A stretch of DNA of 64,000 nucleotides from Jiangella sp. DSM 45060 (GCF_900105175.1 NZ_LT629771.1:5910622-5974621), one strand, 5' to 3'; counted from the stretch's first letter, positions 9,616-19,606 are shown. Notes: generated from the letters alone by a model not told the origin. Made by a program: numbers and translations.

Positions 9616-9853
9616 ATGGATGACGGGTACCGGGTGTTCCGGCCGCGTCGGGACGACGTCTACGACTGGGCCGGGCGTCAGCTCCACCCGGACATCCGAC
9701 GTCTGGTGGGCGTGGGGCGACGCCGTGATCGAGTTCGATCGTGCCGACGTGACGGAGATCCCGCTCGACCGGCCCGAGAATGCGGCGTTGGCGCCGGAGA
9801 CGACGTATACCGGGACCGGCCGGTACGTCACCGGCTGGCTCGACCCGCAGTGA
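9616..9853 (+). pseudogene. Possible frameshifted small gene after tRNA-Thr
   Basis: Two overlapping frames look partly coding. From ATG 9616 a frame reads MDDGYRVFRPRRDDVYDWAG with good codon bias; from about 9700 the +1 frame (continuous from 9620) reads DVWWAWGDAVIEFDRADVTE and ends at TGA 9851-9853. Joined by one frameshift near 9690-9710 they would give one protein of about 78 residues with uniform codon use. Neither part matches a family I recognise. Alternatives are a genuine 77-residue gene starting at 9620, or no gene at all. Confidence 0.3.
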
Positions 9854-9862
9854 TCGACCAGC

Positions 9863-10336
9863 TCACACCACGCGGCTGAGCAGCACGCCCATCGGCTGGT
9901 AGCCGAGGTCGCGGTACAACCGGAGGGCGCCGTCGTTCGCGTGGTGCGCGTCGAGTTGCAGGCGCACGGCGCCGAGTGCGGCGGCCGTCGTCGCGGCCGC
10001 TTCCAGGAGAGCGCGGCCGATGCCCCGGCCGCGGTGGTCCGGCAGCACCGCGACGTCGAGGGAGGCGGCCGGGACGTCGACGATCATGCTGGCCGGGCCG
10101 GGCGGCGCCAGCATGGTCACCGACGCGGAGCCGACGACGTCGCCGTCGAGGCGGGCGACCAGGATCCGCGCACGGTCCGGTCGCCGCTCGCGGTAGCGCC
10201 GGGCGACGGCGTCGAGCGGCGGGACGCGGTAGCGGTGCGGGTCGAGGCCGACGTGGTGGGCGGCGCCGGCGACGTAGACGCGGGCCAGCGCGTCGGCGTC
10301 GACGGGGAGACGGGCCTCGGCGATGGCGACGGTCAT
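9863..10336 (-). CDS. GNAT-family N-acetyltransferase
   Basis: 157 residues with a single GNAT fold. The acetyl-CoA pyrophosphate loop is visible as DHRGRGIGRALLE (about residues 100-112), followed by helix AAATTAAALGAVRLQLDAHHAN and a C-terminal LYRDLGYQPMGV strand typical of the family. The substrate amine is unknown. ATG 10336 overlaps the stop of the upstream exporter by four bases (ATGA), implying translational coupling, so a role in modifying or detoxifying the same compound the exporter handles is a reasonable inference. Confidence 0.85.
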   Translation of the reverse strand: MTVAIAEARLPVDADALARVYVAGAAHHVGLDPHRYRVPPLDAVARRYRERRPDRARILVARLDGDVVGSASVTMLAPPGPASMIVDVPAASLDVAVLPDHRGRGIGRALLEAAATTAAALGAVRLQLDAHHANDGALRLYRDLGYQPMGVLLSRVV

Positions 10337-11892
10337 GCCGCCGATGCTGCCCGATCCTCCGGCTCCGGCGCCTCCCGGCCGATCGGCGGGACGTGCCGCA
10401 GGGTCGTCGCGACCAGGACGGCGATGCCGGCCACGGCGACCGCGCTGAGCGTCGTCACGGTGGTGAGACCGGCGAGGAAGGCCTCGCGAGCGGCGCCGAG
10501 CAGCGCCTCGGCCACCGGTGCGGGAAGGTCGGGTGCGACAGCGAACGCGCCGGCGAAGCTGTCGCGGACGGTGTCGGCCGCGGCGCCCGTGACCCCGCTG
10601 GGCAGCTCGTCGGCGATGCGGCCGCTGTAGATGGCGGCGCCGAGGCTGCCGCCCACCGCGATGCCCATGGCCGCGCCGAACTCGTTGCTGGTCTCGGAGA
10701 CGGCCGACGCCGAGCCGACCCGCTCCGGCGGCGCCGAGCTGACGACGATGTCCGTCCCGAGCGTGCCCAGCGCGTTGACGCCGAGGCTGACCAGCACCCC
10801 GCCCACGATCAGCAGCGTCAGCCCGGAGCCCGGCTCCAGCCGGCTGATCAGCCCGAACCCGGCCGCCGCGACGACAAGCCCGGCGACGATCACCGTCGCG
10901 GGACGGAACCGGCCGGCCAGCACCGGCGCCGCGAGCGATGCGACGACGGTGGCGGCGCCGAGCGGCAGGAACCACAGCCCGGCCTCGGACGGCGACAGTC
11001 CCTCGACCAGCTGGAGGTGCTGGGTGAAGTAGAACCCGAACGCGTACATCACCGGCATGGTCAGCATCAACGCCACCGTCGCGGCGGTGAACCGGCGCCG
11101 GGCGAACAGCGCGAGGTCGAGCAGTGGGTCCGGCAACCGGAGCTGACGGCGGACGAAGACCACGCCGATCAGGACGCCCGCGGCGATCAGCGCCAGCGGC
11201 AGCGCGCCGGCGCCGTCCCGTGCGGTCTCCTTGAGCCCGTAGACCACGGACAGGACGGCGGCCAGCGACAGCGCGACGCTGGTGAGGTCGACGCGGCCGG
11301 GGTCGGGGTCGCGCGCCTCCGGCAGCAGCACCGGCCCGGTGAGCAGCAGGAGCACCATCACAGGAACCGCGAGCAGGAACACCGAGCCCCACCAGAAGTG
11401 CTCCAGCAGCACCCCGCCGATGGCCGGGCCGGTGACACCGCCGACGGAGAACGCGATCAGCCAGACGCCGATCGCGAGCGACCGCTGCCGGGGCTGCGCG
11501 AACATGGTGCGCAGCAGCGACAGCGTCGACGGCATCAGCGTCGCCCCGGCGATGCCGAGCAGCACCCGTGCGCCGATCAGCATCGTGGCGCTGGTCGAGT
11601 ACGCCGCGACCACCGAGGCCGCCGCGAACCCCGTCGCGCCGATCAGCAGCAGCCGACGCCGCCCGATCCGGTCGCCGACCGTGCCCATCGTGATCAGCAG
11701 CCCCGCGACCATGAACCCGTAGACGTCGGTCATCCACAGCAGCTGCGTGCTGTCGGCGCCCAGTTCGGCGCCCAGGTGCGGGAGCGCCATGTAGAGCACC
11801 GTCAGGTCCAGCCCGAGCATCAGCGTCGGGAGGACGAGCACCGCCAGCCCGAGCCATGCCCGCGCCCCGGCGCGTTCCGTTCCGCCGTCCAT
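10333..11892 (-). CDS. MFS drug exporter, DHA2 (EmrB/QacA) family
   Basis: 519 residues with about 14 hydrophobic segments. The first cytoplasmic loop carries motif A (GTVGDRIGRRRLLLIG), helix 5 the antiporter motif C (GVTGPAIGGVL), and the first helix the acidic LDLTVLYMALPHL typical of QacA-like proton-driven multidrug exporters. The start at 11892 (MDGGTERAG) puts the first helix about 14 residues in; upstream in-frame codons extend into the TetR promoter and are not conserved-looking. It forms an operon with the GNAT gene and is divergent from a TetR regulator, the classic arrangement for an exporter and its repressor. Confidence 0.92.
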   Translation of the reverse strand: MDGGTERAGARAWLGLAVLVLPTLMLGLDLTVLYMALPHLGAELGADSTQLLWMTDVYGFMVAGLLITMGTVGDRIGRRRLLLIGATGFAAASVVAAYSTSATMLIGARVLLGIAGATLMPSTLSLLRTMFAQPRQRSLAIGVWLIAFSVGGVTGPAIGGVLLEHFWWGSVFLLAVPVMVLLLLTGPVLLPEARDPDPGRVDLTSVALSLAAVLSVVYGLKETARDGAGALPLALIAAGVLIGVVFVRRQLRLPDPLLDLALFARRRFTAATVALMLTMPVMYAFGFYFTQHLQLVEGLSPSEAGLWFLPLGAATVVASLAAPVLAGRFRPATVIVAGLVVAAAGFGLISRLEPGSGLTLLIVGGVLVSLGVNALGTLGTDIVVSSAPPERVGSASAVSETSNEFGAAMGIAVGGSLGAAIYSGRIADELPSGVTGAAADTVRDSFAGAFAVAPDLPAPVAEALLGAAREAFLAGLTTVTTLSAVAVAGIAVLVATTLRHVPPIGREAPEPEDRAASAA

Positions 11893-11917
11893 CGACCCGC
11901 CTTCCGCCCGGATTATG

Positions 11918-11940
11918 TTTCGATACGGTACACAACGAAA
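11918..11940. promoter_or_regulatory. Candidate TetR operator in exporter/regulator divergon
   Basis: The 97-base gap between the divergent exporter and tetR genes contains TTTCG (11918-11922) and CGAAA (11936-11940) as inverted arms around ATACGGTACACAA, in a locally AT-rich patch. A perfect 10-bp palindrome GATCCGGATC lies at 11963-11972, just before the regulator start. One or both are likely binding sites for the adjacent TetR protein. Confidence 0.45.
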
Positions 11941-11989
11941 TTGTCCTCGTCGACACCGTTCCGATCCGGATCGCAATACGATGAGGGGC

Positions 11990-12805
11990 ATGCCGGACGC
12001 CCGCGACCACCCCGCCCGCCGAGATGGCGTCCGCCGTGCGGAGGGTGCCCGCCGTTCAGGGGGCGAGGGCCGTCCGGAGGACGACCGTCGTCCGGAGGGC
12101 GGCGCCGACCGCGCCGAGGCCGCCGGGCGCTCGGAGGGCGCGCGCCGACCGGAGGGCGCGGGCCGACCGGAGGGCGCCGGGCGTCCGCGCGATCCGTCCA
12201 TCGACGCCGCGGTGCTGACGGCCACGCTGATCGCGCTGACCGAGCACGGCTACACCCACCTCAGTCTCGAGGACGTCGCCCGGCGGGCCGGGACGACCAA
12301 GCCCGCGATCCGGCGACGCTGGGCCGGACGGCAGCAGCTGGTGCTCGCCGCACTCGGCAGCCGGCTGGGCGCGGTCGAGGGCCCGGACTCCGGCTGCACG
12401 CTGTGCGACCTGGACGAGTCGCTGAAGGTCTTCGTGGCCGCGTTCCAGCGGCTCCCGCCGGACGTGCTCGCGCCGTTGCTGGCCGATTGCGCGTCCGACG
12501 ACGCCCTGCGCGAGCAGTTCATGACGACCCTGTTCGACCCGCCGCGGCAGGCGGTGGCGCGCACGCTGGAGCGCGCGCGGGCCCGCGGCGACCTGCGTCC
12601 CGACGCCGACCTCGGCCTCGTCCTCGACCTGCTCGGCGCGCTGATCCACTACCGCGTGCTGTTCGGCCACGCCCGCACCGGCGACCTCGAGCTGGAGCGG
12701 GCGGTCGAGACGCTGCTGCAGGGCATCGCGGCGGACTACCCGGCGCTGCTGGAGCACAGCGCGTCGGTCACCGGCGCCGCGACGCTGCACGGCCTGCACA
12801 CCTGA
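11990..12805 (+). CDS. TetR-family transcriptional regulator with repetitive N-terminal tail
   Basis: 271 residues, against about 200 for the family. The helix-turn-helix is at about residues 85-110 (LSLEDVARRAGTTKPAIRRRW), and the ligand domain follows. Before it lies a charged tail of some 65 residues made of degenerate RxEGAxRPEGAG repeats, encoded by imperfect GGAGGGCGCG-type DNA repeats; this is unusual and probably disordered. ATG 11990 follows GAGGGG; ATG 11981 is an alternative. It is divergent from the DHA2 exporter and likely its repressor, released by an exported drug. Pronounced repeat content suggests the tail length varies between strains. Confidence 0.85.
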   Translation: MPDARDHPARRDGVRRAEGARRSGGEGRPEDDRRPEGGADRAEAAGRSEGARRPEGAGRPEGAGRPRDPSIDAAVLTATLIALTEHGYTHLSLEDVARRAGTTKPAIRRRWAGRQQLVLAALGSRLGAVEGPDSGCTLCDLDESLKVFVAAFQRLPPDVLAPLLADCASDDALREQFMTTLFDPPRQAVARTLERARARGDLRPDADLGLVLDLLGALIHYRVLFGHARTGDLELERAVETLLQGIAADYPALLEHSASVTGAATLHGLHT

Positions 12806-12825
12806 GCCGTGCGACGATCGGTGGC

Positions 12826-13617
12826 ATGACCCGGGAGCTGCGCACGATCTTCGACGAGGACGCGGCGCTCTACGCGCGGGTCCGGCCGGGCTACCCGGAG
12901 GCGGTCTTCGCCGCGCTCGGTGAGCTGGCGGGTCTGGGTCCGGAGGCGCGGGTGGTCGAGATCGGCCCCGGCACCGGCCAGGCGACGGTCGGCCTGGCGG
13001 CGAGCGGCGCGCGCGTCGTCGCCGTCGAGCTGGGCGCGAACCTGGCGGCGGCGCTGCGCTCGCGGACGGCCGGACTGCCCGTCGAGGTGGTGGAGGCGGC
13101 GTTCGAGCGGTGGCCGGCGCCGCCCGCGTCGGCCGACCTCGTGACATCGTTCACCGCCTGGCACTGGGTCGATCGCGCCGTGCGGGCCCAGCGGGTGGCG
13201 GACGTGCTGCGCCCGGGCGGCGCCCTGGCCACGGTGACGACGGAGCACGTGCTCGGCGGCACGGCCGCCTTCTTCGCCGACGTGCAGGACTGCTACGAGC
13301 GCTGGGACCCGGCGACCCCGCCCGGACTGCGGCTCCGGCCGGCCGACGCCATCGCGCCGTTCACCGACGAGATCGACGACTCGCCGCTGTTCCAGCCCGC
13401 GGTGCGGCGCCGCTTCCGCGCCGACGTCACGTACGACACCCGGGGCTACCTCGACCTGCTGTCGACGTACTCCGGCCACCGGGCGCTCCGCGCGGACCTG
13501 CGGCGCGGGCTGCTCGACTGCGTCGGCGGCCTGATCGAGCGCCGCTACGGCGGCAGCGTCACCAAGGCGTACCTCTACGAACTGCGCGTCGCCCGCACGT
13601 GGCCGAGCAGCCCCTGA
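12826..13617 (+). CDS. Class I SAM-dependent methyltransferase
   Basis: 263 residues. Motif I is VVEIGPGTGQATVGL near residues 45-59, motif II VAVELGANLAAAL, and the ADLVTSFTAWHWVD block with LRPGGALA is typical of Methyltransf_11/25 enzymes annotated as UbiE/CoQ5-like or generic. The ATG at 12826 is 20 bases after the TetR gene on the same strand, so it may be carried on that transcript. The acceptor is unknown. There are no membrane segments. Confidence 0.85.
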   Translation: MTRELRTIFDEDAALYARVRPGYPEAVFAALGELAGLGPEARVVEIGPGTGQATVGLAASGARVVAVELGANLAAALRSRTAGLPVEVVEAAFERWPAPPASADLVTSFTAWHWVDRAVRAQRVADVLRPGGALATVTTEHVLGGTAAFFADVQDCYERWDPATPPGLRLRPADAIAPFTDEIDDSPLFQPAVRRRFRADVTYDTRGYLDLLSTYSGHRALRADLRRGLLDCVGGLIERRYGGSVTKAYLYELRVARTWPSSP

Positions 13618-13645
13618 CCGGCGGCCCGCGCCCACCGCGACCGGT

Positions 13646-14959
13646 TCACGGCCGTCGCCGACGACGGCGGGCGGCGATGACGTCGCGGAGGGGTGGGACG
13701 ACGACGCCGGTCTCGGCCATGCGACGACGGGCCAGGCGGCGCGACCGCAGGATGCCGATCAGCCCGATCGTCCACATCACGTACTGCACGCACATCGCCA
13801 CCCGGAAGTCGCCGAGCTCGTAGGCGGTCGCGGACGCGCCGCCGCTGCGCGCGTCCAGCACCAACCCGATGGCCAGGATGGTGAGCAGCGACGCCACGAA
13901 CCCGCCGACGTTGACGATGCCGGTTGCGGTGCCGAGGCGGTTCGGCGGGTTGAACGTGCGGGCGAAGTCGAACCCGATCATCGAGCCGGGGCCGCTCAGC
14001 GCCATCGACAGCACCAGCAGTACCAGCAGCCAGCCCGGCGCCCGCCCGGGCAGCAGCAGGACAGCGGTCCAGGCGGCCGCGTTCGCGAACACGATCCCGA
14101 GCACCAGCCACGACCGCCGCAGCGGGTGCCGCTGCACCATGACGCCGATGACGGGACCGGCCACCACGCCGGCCACCACCGTCAACGTCAGCAGCGCGCC
14201 GGCACCGGCCTCCGAGACGCCCTCGCCGGAGACGAGGAACGGGAACCCCCACATCAGCGCGAACACGGTGCCGGAGAACTGGGTGGTGAAGTGCGTCCAG
14301 AGTCCCAGCCGGGTGCCCGGGTGCCGCCACGCCGTGACGAGGTCCGCGCCGACGTGGCGCATGTCGCCGCCGGCCACCGGCTGCGCCCGTGTCGACGGGG
14401 TGTCGCGCAGCGCCGCGGCGGCCAGCACGCACACCAGCACGCCGGTCGCGGCCGCCGAGCCGAACGCCGCGCTCCACCCGTAGGCGTGCAGGACGGCGAC
14501 GAACGGCACGGCCGACAGTACCTGCCCCGACTGGCCGACCAGGCCGGTGAGCTGCGTCATCACCGGCACCCGGCCGGGCGGGAACCAGGCCGAGACGATG
14601 CGCAGGACGCTCACGAAGGTCAGCGCGTCGCCCATGCCGACGAGCACCCGGCCGGTCGCGGCCAGCGGCACCGACGCGGCGACGGCGAGGACGGCCTGCC
14701 CCGCGGCCATGAGCAGCGCGCCGGCGATGACCAGCCGCCGTCCGCCGACGCGGTCGAGCAGCACGCCGATCGGGATCTGCAGCCCCGCGTAGACCACCAG
14801 CTGCAGCACGACGAACGAGGCGAGCACGCTGGCCGACACGTCGAACCGTCCGGCCGCGTCGAGTCCCGCCACCCCGAACGTGGTGCGGTGCATGACCGCG
14901 ACGATGTAAGCGGATACGCCGACGCCCCAGATGGTCCAGGCACGGCGCGGAGTCGGCAT
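13646..14959 (-). CDS. MFS transporter, 12 helices
   Basis: 437 residues with about 12 hydrophobic helices. Motif A appears as GVLLDRVGGRRLVIAG in loop 2-3, and a TWHFTTQFSGTVF-like region opens the second half (about residues 220-240). The C-terminal end is a short Arg-rich tail. The best resemblance is to general MFS permeases of the sugar-phosphate/nitrate type; the substrate cannot be predicted. ATG 14959 is chosen because it puts helix 1 at residues 8-28; an in-frame GTG further upstream adds a Pro-rich leader. It is convergent with the methyltransferase, 28 bases apart. Confidence 0.82.
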   Translation of the reverse strand: MPTPRRAWTIWGVGVSAYIVAVMHRTTFGVAGLDAAGRFDVSASVLASFVVLQLVVYAGLQIPIGVLLDRVGGRRLVIAGALLMAAGQAVLAVAASVPLAATGRVLVGMGDALTFVSVLRIVSAWFPPGRVPVMTQLTGLVGQSGQVLSAVPFVAVLHAYGWSAAFGSAAATGVLVCVLAAAALRDTPSTRAQPVAGGDMRHVGADLVTAWRHPGTRLGLWTHFTTQFSGTVFALMWGFPFLVSGEGVSEAGAGALLTLTVVAGVVAGPVIGVMVQRHPLRRSWLVLGIVFANAAAWTAVLLLPGRAPGWLLVLLVLSMALSGPGSMIGFDFARTFNPPNRLGTATGIVNVGGFVASLLTILAIGLVLDARSGGASATAYELGDFRVAMCVQYVMWTIGLIGILRSRRLARRRMAETGVVVPPLRDVIAARRRRRRP

Positions 14960-15332
14960 CAGGGTTCCATTGTCCCCCGTCGCCGGCGGAGTCGGTCGCG
15001 AAGGACCCGGCACCCCAGGAGGGAGCACCGGGCCCTCCGTCTTCGGTCACGAGGGCATGTGACCATTCCGACTGCGGGTTTGATTTCAGGCGGTCCCCAC
15101 AATCGGAAAGCGGTGGTTCGGAAACCACCACGTCCGATAACTGCGCGGCTGCTCACAACGCGTGACAATCGCGCAGAATTCGACCGGGCAAAGACTTTCA
15201 GAGATCGACTTGTCGTGCATGTCGACGCGCCCGGACCTGGGAACACGCTGACCGGTTTGCCGGTAAACGTCAGGAAAGATCGACCGATCGGTGGAGGGCC
15301 GAATGGGTCCTACGAACGGCGCCGCCGGAATG
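14960..15332. other. 373-bp intergenic region, lower GC
   Basis: No convincing gene on either strand. The stretch is visibly less G/C-rich than its surroundings (TTTGATTTCAGG, AAAGACTTTCAG). It contains a small hairpin GTGGTT-CGGA-AACCAC (15113-15128) that could end transcription from the CBS gene. It probably also holds the MFS promoter, but no hexamer pair stands out. Confidence 0.5.
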
Positions 15333-15773
15333 TCAGGTGGCGGCGGTGCGAATGTAGGTCGAGAGGGAGTCGCGCTCGACCTCGAGCTCGGTGATGCGGA
15401 TCTTCACGACGTCACCGATGCTGACGATGCCGTCGAGGCCGCCCGCGTCGGAGATCACCGGCATGTGCCGGAACCGGCCCAGCGTCATGGCCTCGGCCAG
15501 CTCGTCGATGTGCTGGTGCGGTGCGCAGGTCTGGACGTCGGCGGTCATGATCGCGGAGACCGGCTCGGAGAGCACGCTGGCGCCACGGGCGGCCAGCGCC
15601 CGGACGATGTCGCGCTCGGAGACGATGCCGCTGATGGTCTCGCCGTCGGGCGACACGACGACGGCGCCGATGCGGTTCTCGGCCAGGACGGTGAGTAGAG
15701 TGCGGACGTCGGTGTCGGGGGGCACCGTCACGACGCCCTTGCCCTTGGACCGGATGATGTCGGAGATGCGCAT
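15333..15773 (-). CDS. CBS-domain pair protein
   Basis: 146 residues consisting almost wholly of two CBS motifs: the first around VVTVPPDTDVRTLLTVLAENRIGAVVV..ISGIVSERDIVRAL (in part, residues 13-60), the second around DVQTCAPHQHIDELAEAMTLGRFRHMPV..GIVSIGDVVK. Such stand-alone pairs bind adenine nucleotides and are often stress- or hypoxia-linked in actinobacteria. ATG 15773 follows AGGAGGCC. It is monocistronic by position. Confidence 0.9.
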   Translation of the reverse strand: MRISDIIRSKGKGVVTVPPDTDVRTLLTVLAENRIGAVVVSPDGETISGIVSERDIVRALAARGASVLSEPVSAIMTADVQTCAPHQHIDELAEAMTLGRFRHMPVISDAGGLDGIVSIGDVVKIRITELEVERDSLSTYIRTAAT

Positions 15774-15867
15774 CGGGGCCTCCTCGCCGCTCGGAGTACT
15801 CCTGGTGCCTTTGAACCGTACGGCGTTCGCGTCGATCCGGAAAGGCTTCTGAACAGTCGAGAGTGGT

Positions 15868-16896
15868 TTACCCCGGATTGTCCGCCCCAGTCGGGGCCGG
15901 TCCCGTCGAGCCCCGCACCACCAGCTCGGGCGTGAACAGCAGTTCCGAGCGGTCGGCGGGCCGGCCGGCGATCTGCTCCAGCAGCGCCTGGACGGCCGCG
16001 GCGGCCATCGCCGGGACGGCCTGCCGGACGGTGGTCAGCGGCGGGTCGGTGAACGGGATGAGCGGGGAGTCGTCGTAGCCGATGACGGAGACGTCGCCGG
16101 GCACCGTCAGCCCGCGCTGCCGGACCGCCCGCACCGCGCCCAGGGCCATGAGGTCCGAGCCGCACACGATCGCCGTGCAGCCGGCGTCCAGCAGCCGCGA
16201 GGCGCAGGCCCGGCCGCCCTCGACGGTGAAGAACGACGTCACGACCAAGCCGTCCGGGTCGGGCGCGCCCGGCACCGCCCGCAGCGCCCGGGCGAACCCC
16301 TCGATCTTGCGGGCGGCCGGGACGAACCGGCGCGGCCCGATGGCCAGCCCGATGCGACGGTGCCCGAGCGACGCCAGGTGCTGCACGGCCAGCTCGGCCG
16401 CGGCGACGTCGTCGGTGGACACGAACGGCACGTCCAGCCCCGGGACGAACCCGTTGACCAGCACGATCGGCAGCCCCAGCTCGCGCAGACGGTGGTAGCG
16501 GGCCGTTCCGGCGGTGCTGTCGGCGTGCAGCCCCGACACGAACACGATGCCGGCGACGCCGCGGTCGACCAGCATCTCGACGTACTCGTCCTCGGTGACG
16601 CCGCCGGGCGTCTGGGTGCACAGCAGCGGCGTGTACTCTCGCTGCGCCAGAATCGTCTCGATGACCTGCACGAACGCCGGGAAGACGGGGTTCTCCAGCT
16701 CGGGCACGATCAGCCCGATGAGCCCGGCGCTGGTCGAGCGCAGCCGGCTCGGCCGCTCGTAGCCCAGGACGTCGAGCGCCGCCAGCACCGCCTGCCGGGT
16801 CTGCGCGGCGACACCGGGCTTGGCGTTGAGCACCCGGCTGACCGTCGCCTCGCTGACCCCGGCATGCAGGGCGACGTCGCTGAGCCGCACCGTCAT
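15868..16896 (-). CDS. LacI-family transcriptional regulator
   Basis: 342 residues, normal length. The N-terminal helix-turn-helix reads VRLSDVALHAGVSEATVSRVLN (residues 3-24) with the hinge helix near residue 55; the rest is a periplasmic-binding-protein-like sugar domain (GLIGLIVPELENPVFP, then VCGSDLMALGAVRAV and VIGYDDSPLIPFTDPPLTTV). It should repress carbohydrate genes until a sugar binds. It is divergent from the MsiK-type ATPase with 205 bases between, so that gene is the obvious target, although no palindrome with a central CG typical for LacI operators was found; a CRP-type palindrome lies in the gap. Confidence 0.92.
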   Translation of the reverse strand: MTVRLSDVALHAGVSEATVSRVLNAKPGVAAQTRQAVLAALDVLGYERPSRLRSTSAGLIGLIVPELENPVFPAFVQVIETILAQREYTPLLCTQTPGGVTEDEYVEMLVDRGVAGIVFVSGLHADSTAGTARYHRLRELGLPIVLVNGFVPGLDVPFVSTDDVAAAELAVQHLASLGHRRIGLAIGPRRFVPAARKIEGFARALRAVPGAPDPDGLVVTSFFTVEGGRACASRLLDAGCTAIVCGSDLMALGAVRAVRQRGLTVPGDVSVIGYDDSPLIPFTDPPLTTVRQAVPAMAAAAVQALLEQIAGRPADRSELLFTPELVVRGSTGPAPTGADNPG

Positions 16897-16947
16897 GGAC
16901 GGACGGTACCGCGCGGCCCGTGCCGCCCGGTGCCGGCGCGGCGCCGG

Positions 16948-16965
16948 GCGTGACCTAGCTCACGC
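16948..16965. promoter_or_regulatory. CRP-type palindrome between lacI and msiK
   Basis: GCGTGA-CCTAGC-TCACGC is a perfect inverted repeat with 6-bp arms and a 6-bp spacer; its core GTGA-N6-TCAC is the binding pattern of CRP/FNR-family regulators. It lies 52 bases upstream of the LacI gene start and 26 bases upstream of a TATAGT -10-like hexamer (16991-16996) facing msiK, a position suitable for activation. Confidence 0.5.
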
Positions 16966-17101
16966 GCGGGTGACGGATCGAGGTCCGGCCTATAGTCTCT
17001 CGTAACACCCGCAACCTGGCATTCACGTGCGGGACAACTTCATACCCGTCCACTTCACAACGGATCGTCCGGCACGTACCTGCCGGTGAAGGGAAGCAAC
17101 G

Positions 17102-18223
<1,122 letters not shown>

Positions 18224-18247
18224 TCCACCGCTGACCACCAGCTGAAC

Positions 18248-18268
18248 GCCGCGGCGAGGGTCCGCGGC
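18248..18268 (+). terminator. Weak hairpin after msiK
   Basis: GCCGCGG (18248-18254) pairs with CCGCGGC (18262-18268) around a 7-base loop, 25 bases after the msiK stop. There is no U tract. It may only attenuate read-through into the next gene, which starts 22 bases later. Confidence 0.35.
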
Positions 18269-18289
18269 TCCGTGCGGGACAATGTCTCC

Positions 18290-19558
18290 ATGGAGCTTCG
18301 GATCCTCGCCGCACCGCGCGAGCAGCAGGCGCTCCTCGACCTGCCCTGGGACATGCCGCTGGAGCAGTGGCCCGAGTGGTACCTGGTCGCGCTCCCCCGC
18401 GGCATCTCGCGCCACGTCGTCCGGTTCACCCGGCTCGGCCGCAACGTCTACGCGCTGAAAGAGATCGTCAAGCCGTACGCCGACCGTGAGTACCAGATGC
18501 TGCGCGACCTCGCCCGGCTCGACGTCCCCGCGGTCCAGGCGGTCGGCGTCGTCAGCGGCCGCGAGGCCCCCGGCGGCGAGCCGCTCGACTCCGTCCTCGT
18601 CACCCGGCACCTGCAGTTCTCGCTGCCGTACCGCGCGCTGTTCGCCCGCATGATGCGCCGCGACACCGTCGACCGCCTCATCGACGCCCTGGTCGTGCTG
18701 ATCGCCCGGCTGCACCTCACCGGCTTCTACTGGGGCGACTGCTCGCTCTCGAACACGCTGTTCCGCCGCGACGCCGGCGCGTTCGCCGCCTACCTCGTCG
18801 ACGCCGAGACCGGCGAGCTGCACAACGGGCTCAGCGACGGCCAGCGCGCGCACGACCTCGACACCGCCCGCACGAACATCGCCGGCGAGATGATGGACCT
18901 CCTCGCCGCCGGCCAGCTGGACGAGAGCGTCGACCCCATCGCCGTCAGCGACCAGGTGGTCGAGCGGTACACGGCGCTCTGGACCGAGCTGACCGAGTGG
19001 GAGGCGTTCGACGTCAACGAGCGCTGGCGCATCGCCCGCCGGGTCGACCGCCTCAACGAGCTGGGCTTCGACGTCGACGAGCTCGACATCGTCACCGACA
19101 TCGGCGGCCGCACCATCCGCGTCCAGCCGAAGGTCGTCGACCCCGGCCACCACTCGCGCCGGCTGCTGCGTCTCACCGGCATCGACGCGCAGGAGAACCA
19201 GGCCCGCCGGCTGCTCAACGACCTCGACACCTACGCCGCCGTCACCGAGCAGCAGGGCGAGGACGAAGAGATCGTCGCCAACGCGTGGGTCGTGGACAGC
19301 TACGAGCCGGTGCTGCGGGCCATCCCGCGCGAGCTACGCGGCAAGCTGGAGGGTCCGGAGATCTTCCACGAGGTGCTCGAGCACCGCTGGTACCTGTCCG
19401 AGAACCTCGGCCGCGACGTCGGGCTCGAGGAGGCCGCGCGCGACTACGCCGACACCGTCCTGCGGCACAAGCCCGACGAGCTGGCCATCCTGGGCGGCAC
19501 CAGCGCCGAGGCCGACACCACGCAGCCGTTCCGCATCACGTGGAGCGATCTCCAGTAG
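18290..19558 (+). CDS. DUF4032 domain protein with kinase-like N-terminus
   Basis: 422 residues. The N-terminal half resembles the lipopolysaccharide-kinase/Kdo-kinase fold: LVALPRGISRHVVRF, LHLTGFYWGDCSLSNTLF (the catalytic-loop-like block, about 137-154) and YLVDAETGE as the metal-binding Asp region; DUF4032 follows. The biochemical role is not established. ATG 18290 (MELRILAAP) is preferred to the GTG six codons upstream. It lies 66 bases after msiK, an association I recall from other actinobacteria, so co-expression with sugar uptake is plausible. No membrane segment is seen. Confidence 0.85.
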   Translation: MELRILAAPREQQALLDLPWDMPLEQWPEWYLVALPRGISRHVVRFTRLGRNVYALKEIVKPYADREYQMLRDLARLDVPAVQAVGVVSGREAPGGEPLDSVLVTRHLQFSLPYRALFARMMRRDTVDRLIDALVVLIARLHLTGFYWGDCSLSNTLFRRDAGAFAAYLVDAETGELHNGLSDGQRAHDLDTARTNIAGEMMDLLAAGQLDESVDPIAVSDQVVERYTALWTELTEWEAFDVNERWRIARRVDRLNELGFDVDELDIVTDIGGRTIRVQPKVVDPGHHSRRLLRLTGIDAQENQARRLLNDLDTYAAVTEQQGEDEEIVANAWVVDSYEPVLRAIPRELRGKLEGPEIFHEVLEHRWYLSENLGRDVGLEEAARDYADTVLRHKPDELAILGGTSAEADTTQPFRITWSDLQ

Positions 19559-19606
19559 CCCGGCCTGTTATGGTGCTCCGCGCGGGCACCTGAACATGGG
19601 ATCTGG

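Noticed and set aside
9976-12823. Long plus-strand open frame across the exporter gene leading into the methyltransferase
   Set aside because: Only the last 263 codons (from 12826) show methyltransferase motifs; the remainder is antisense to the exporter and GNAT genes.
13143-13156. GTGACATCGTTCAC as a CRP site
   Set aside because: It lies in the middle of a methyltransferase gene, and about one such GTGA-N6-TCAC is expected by chance in this length.
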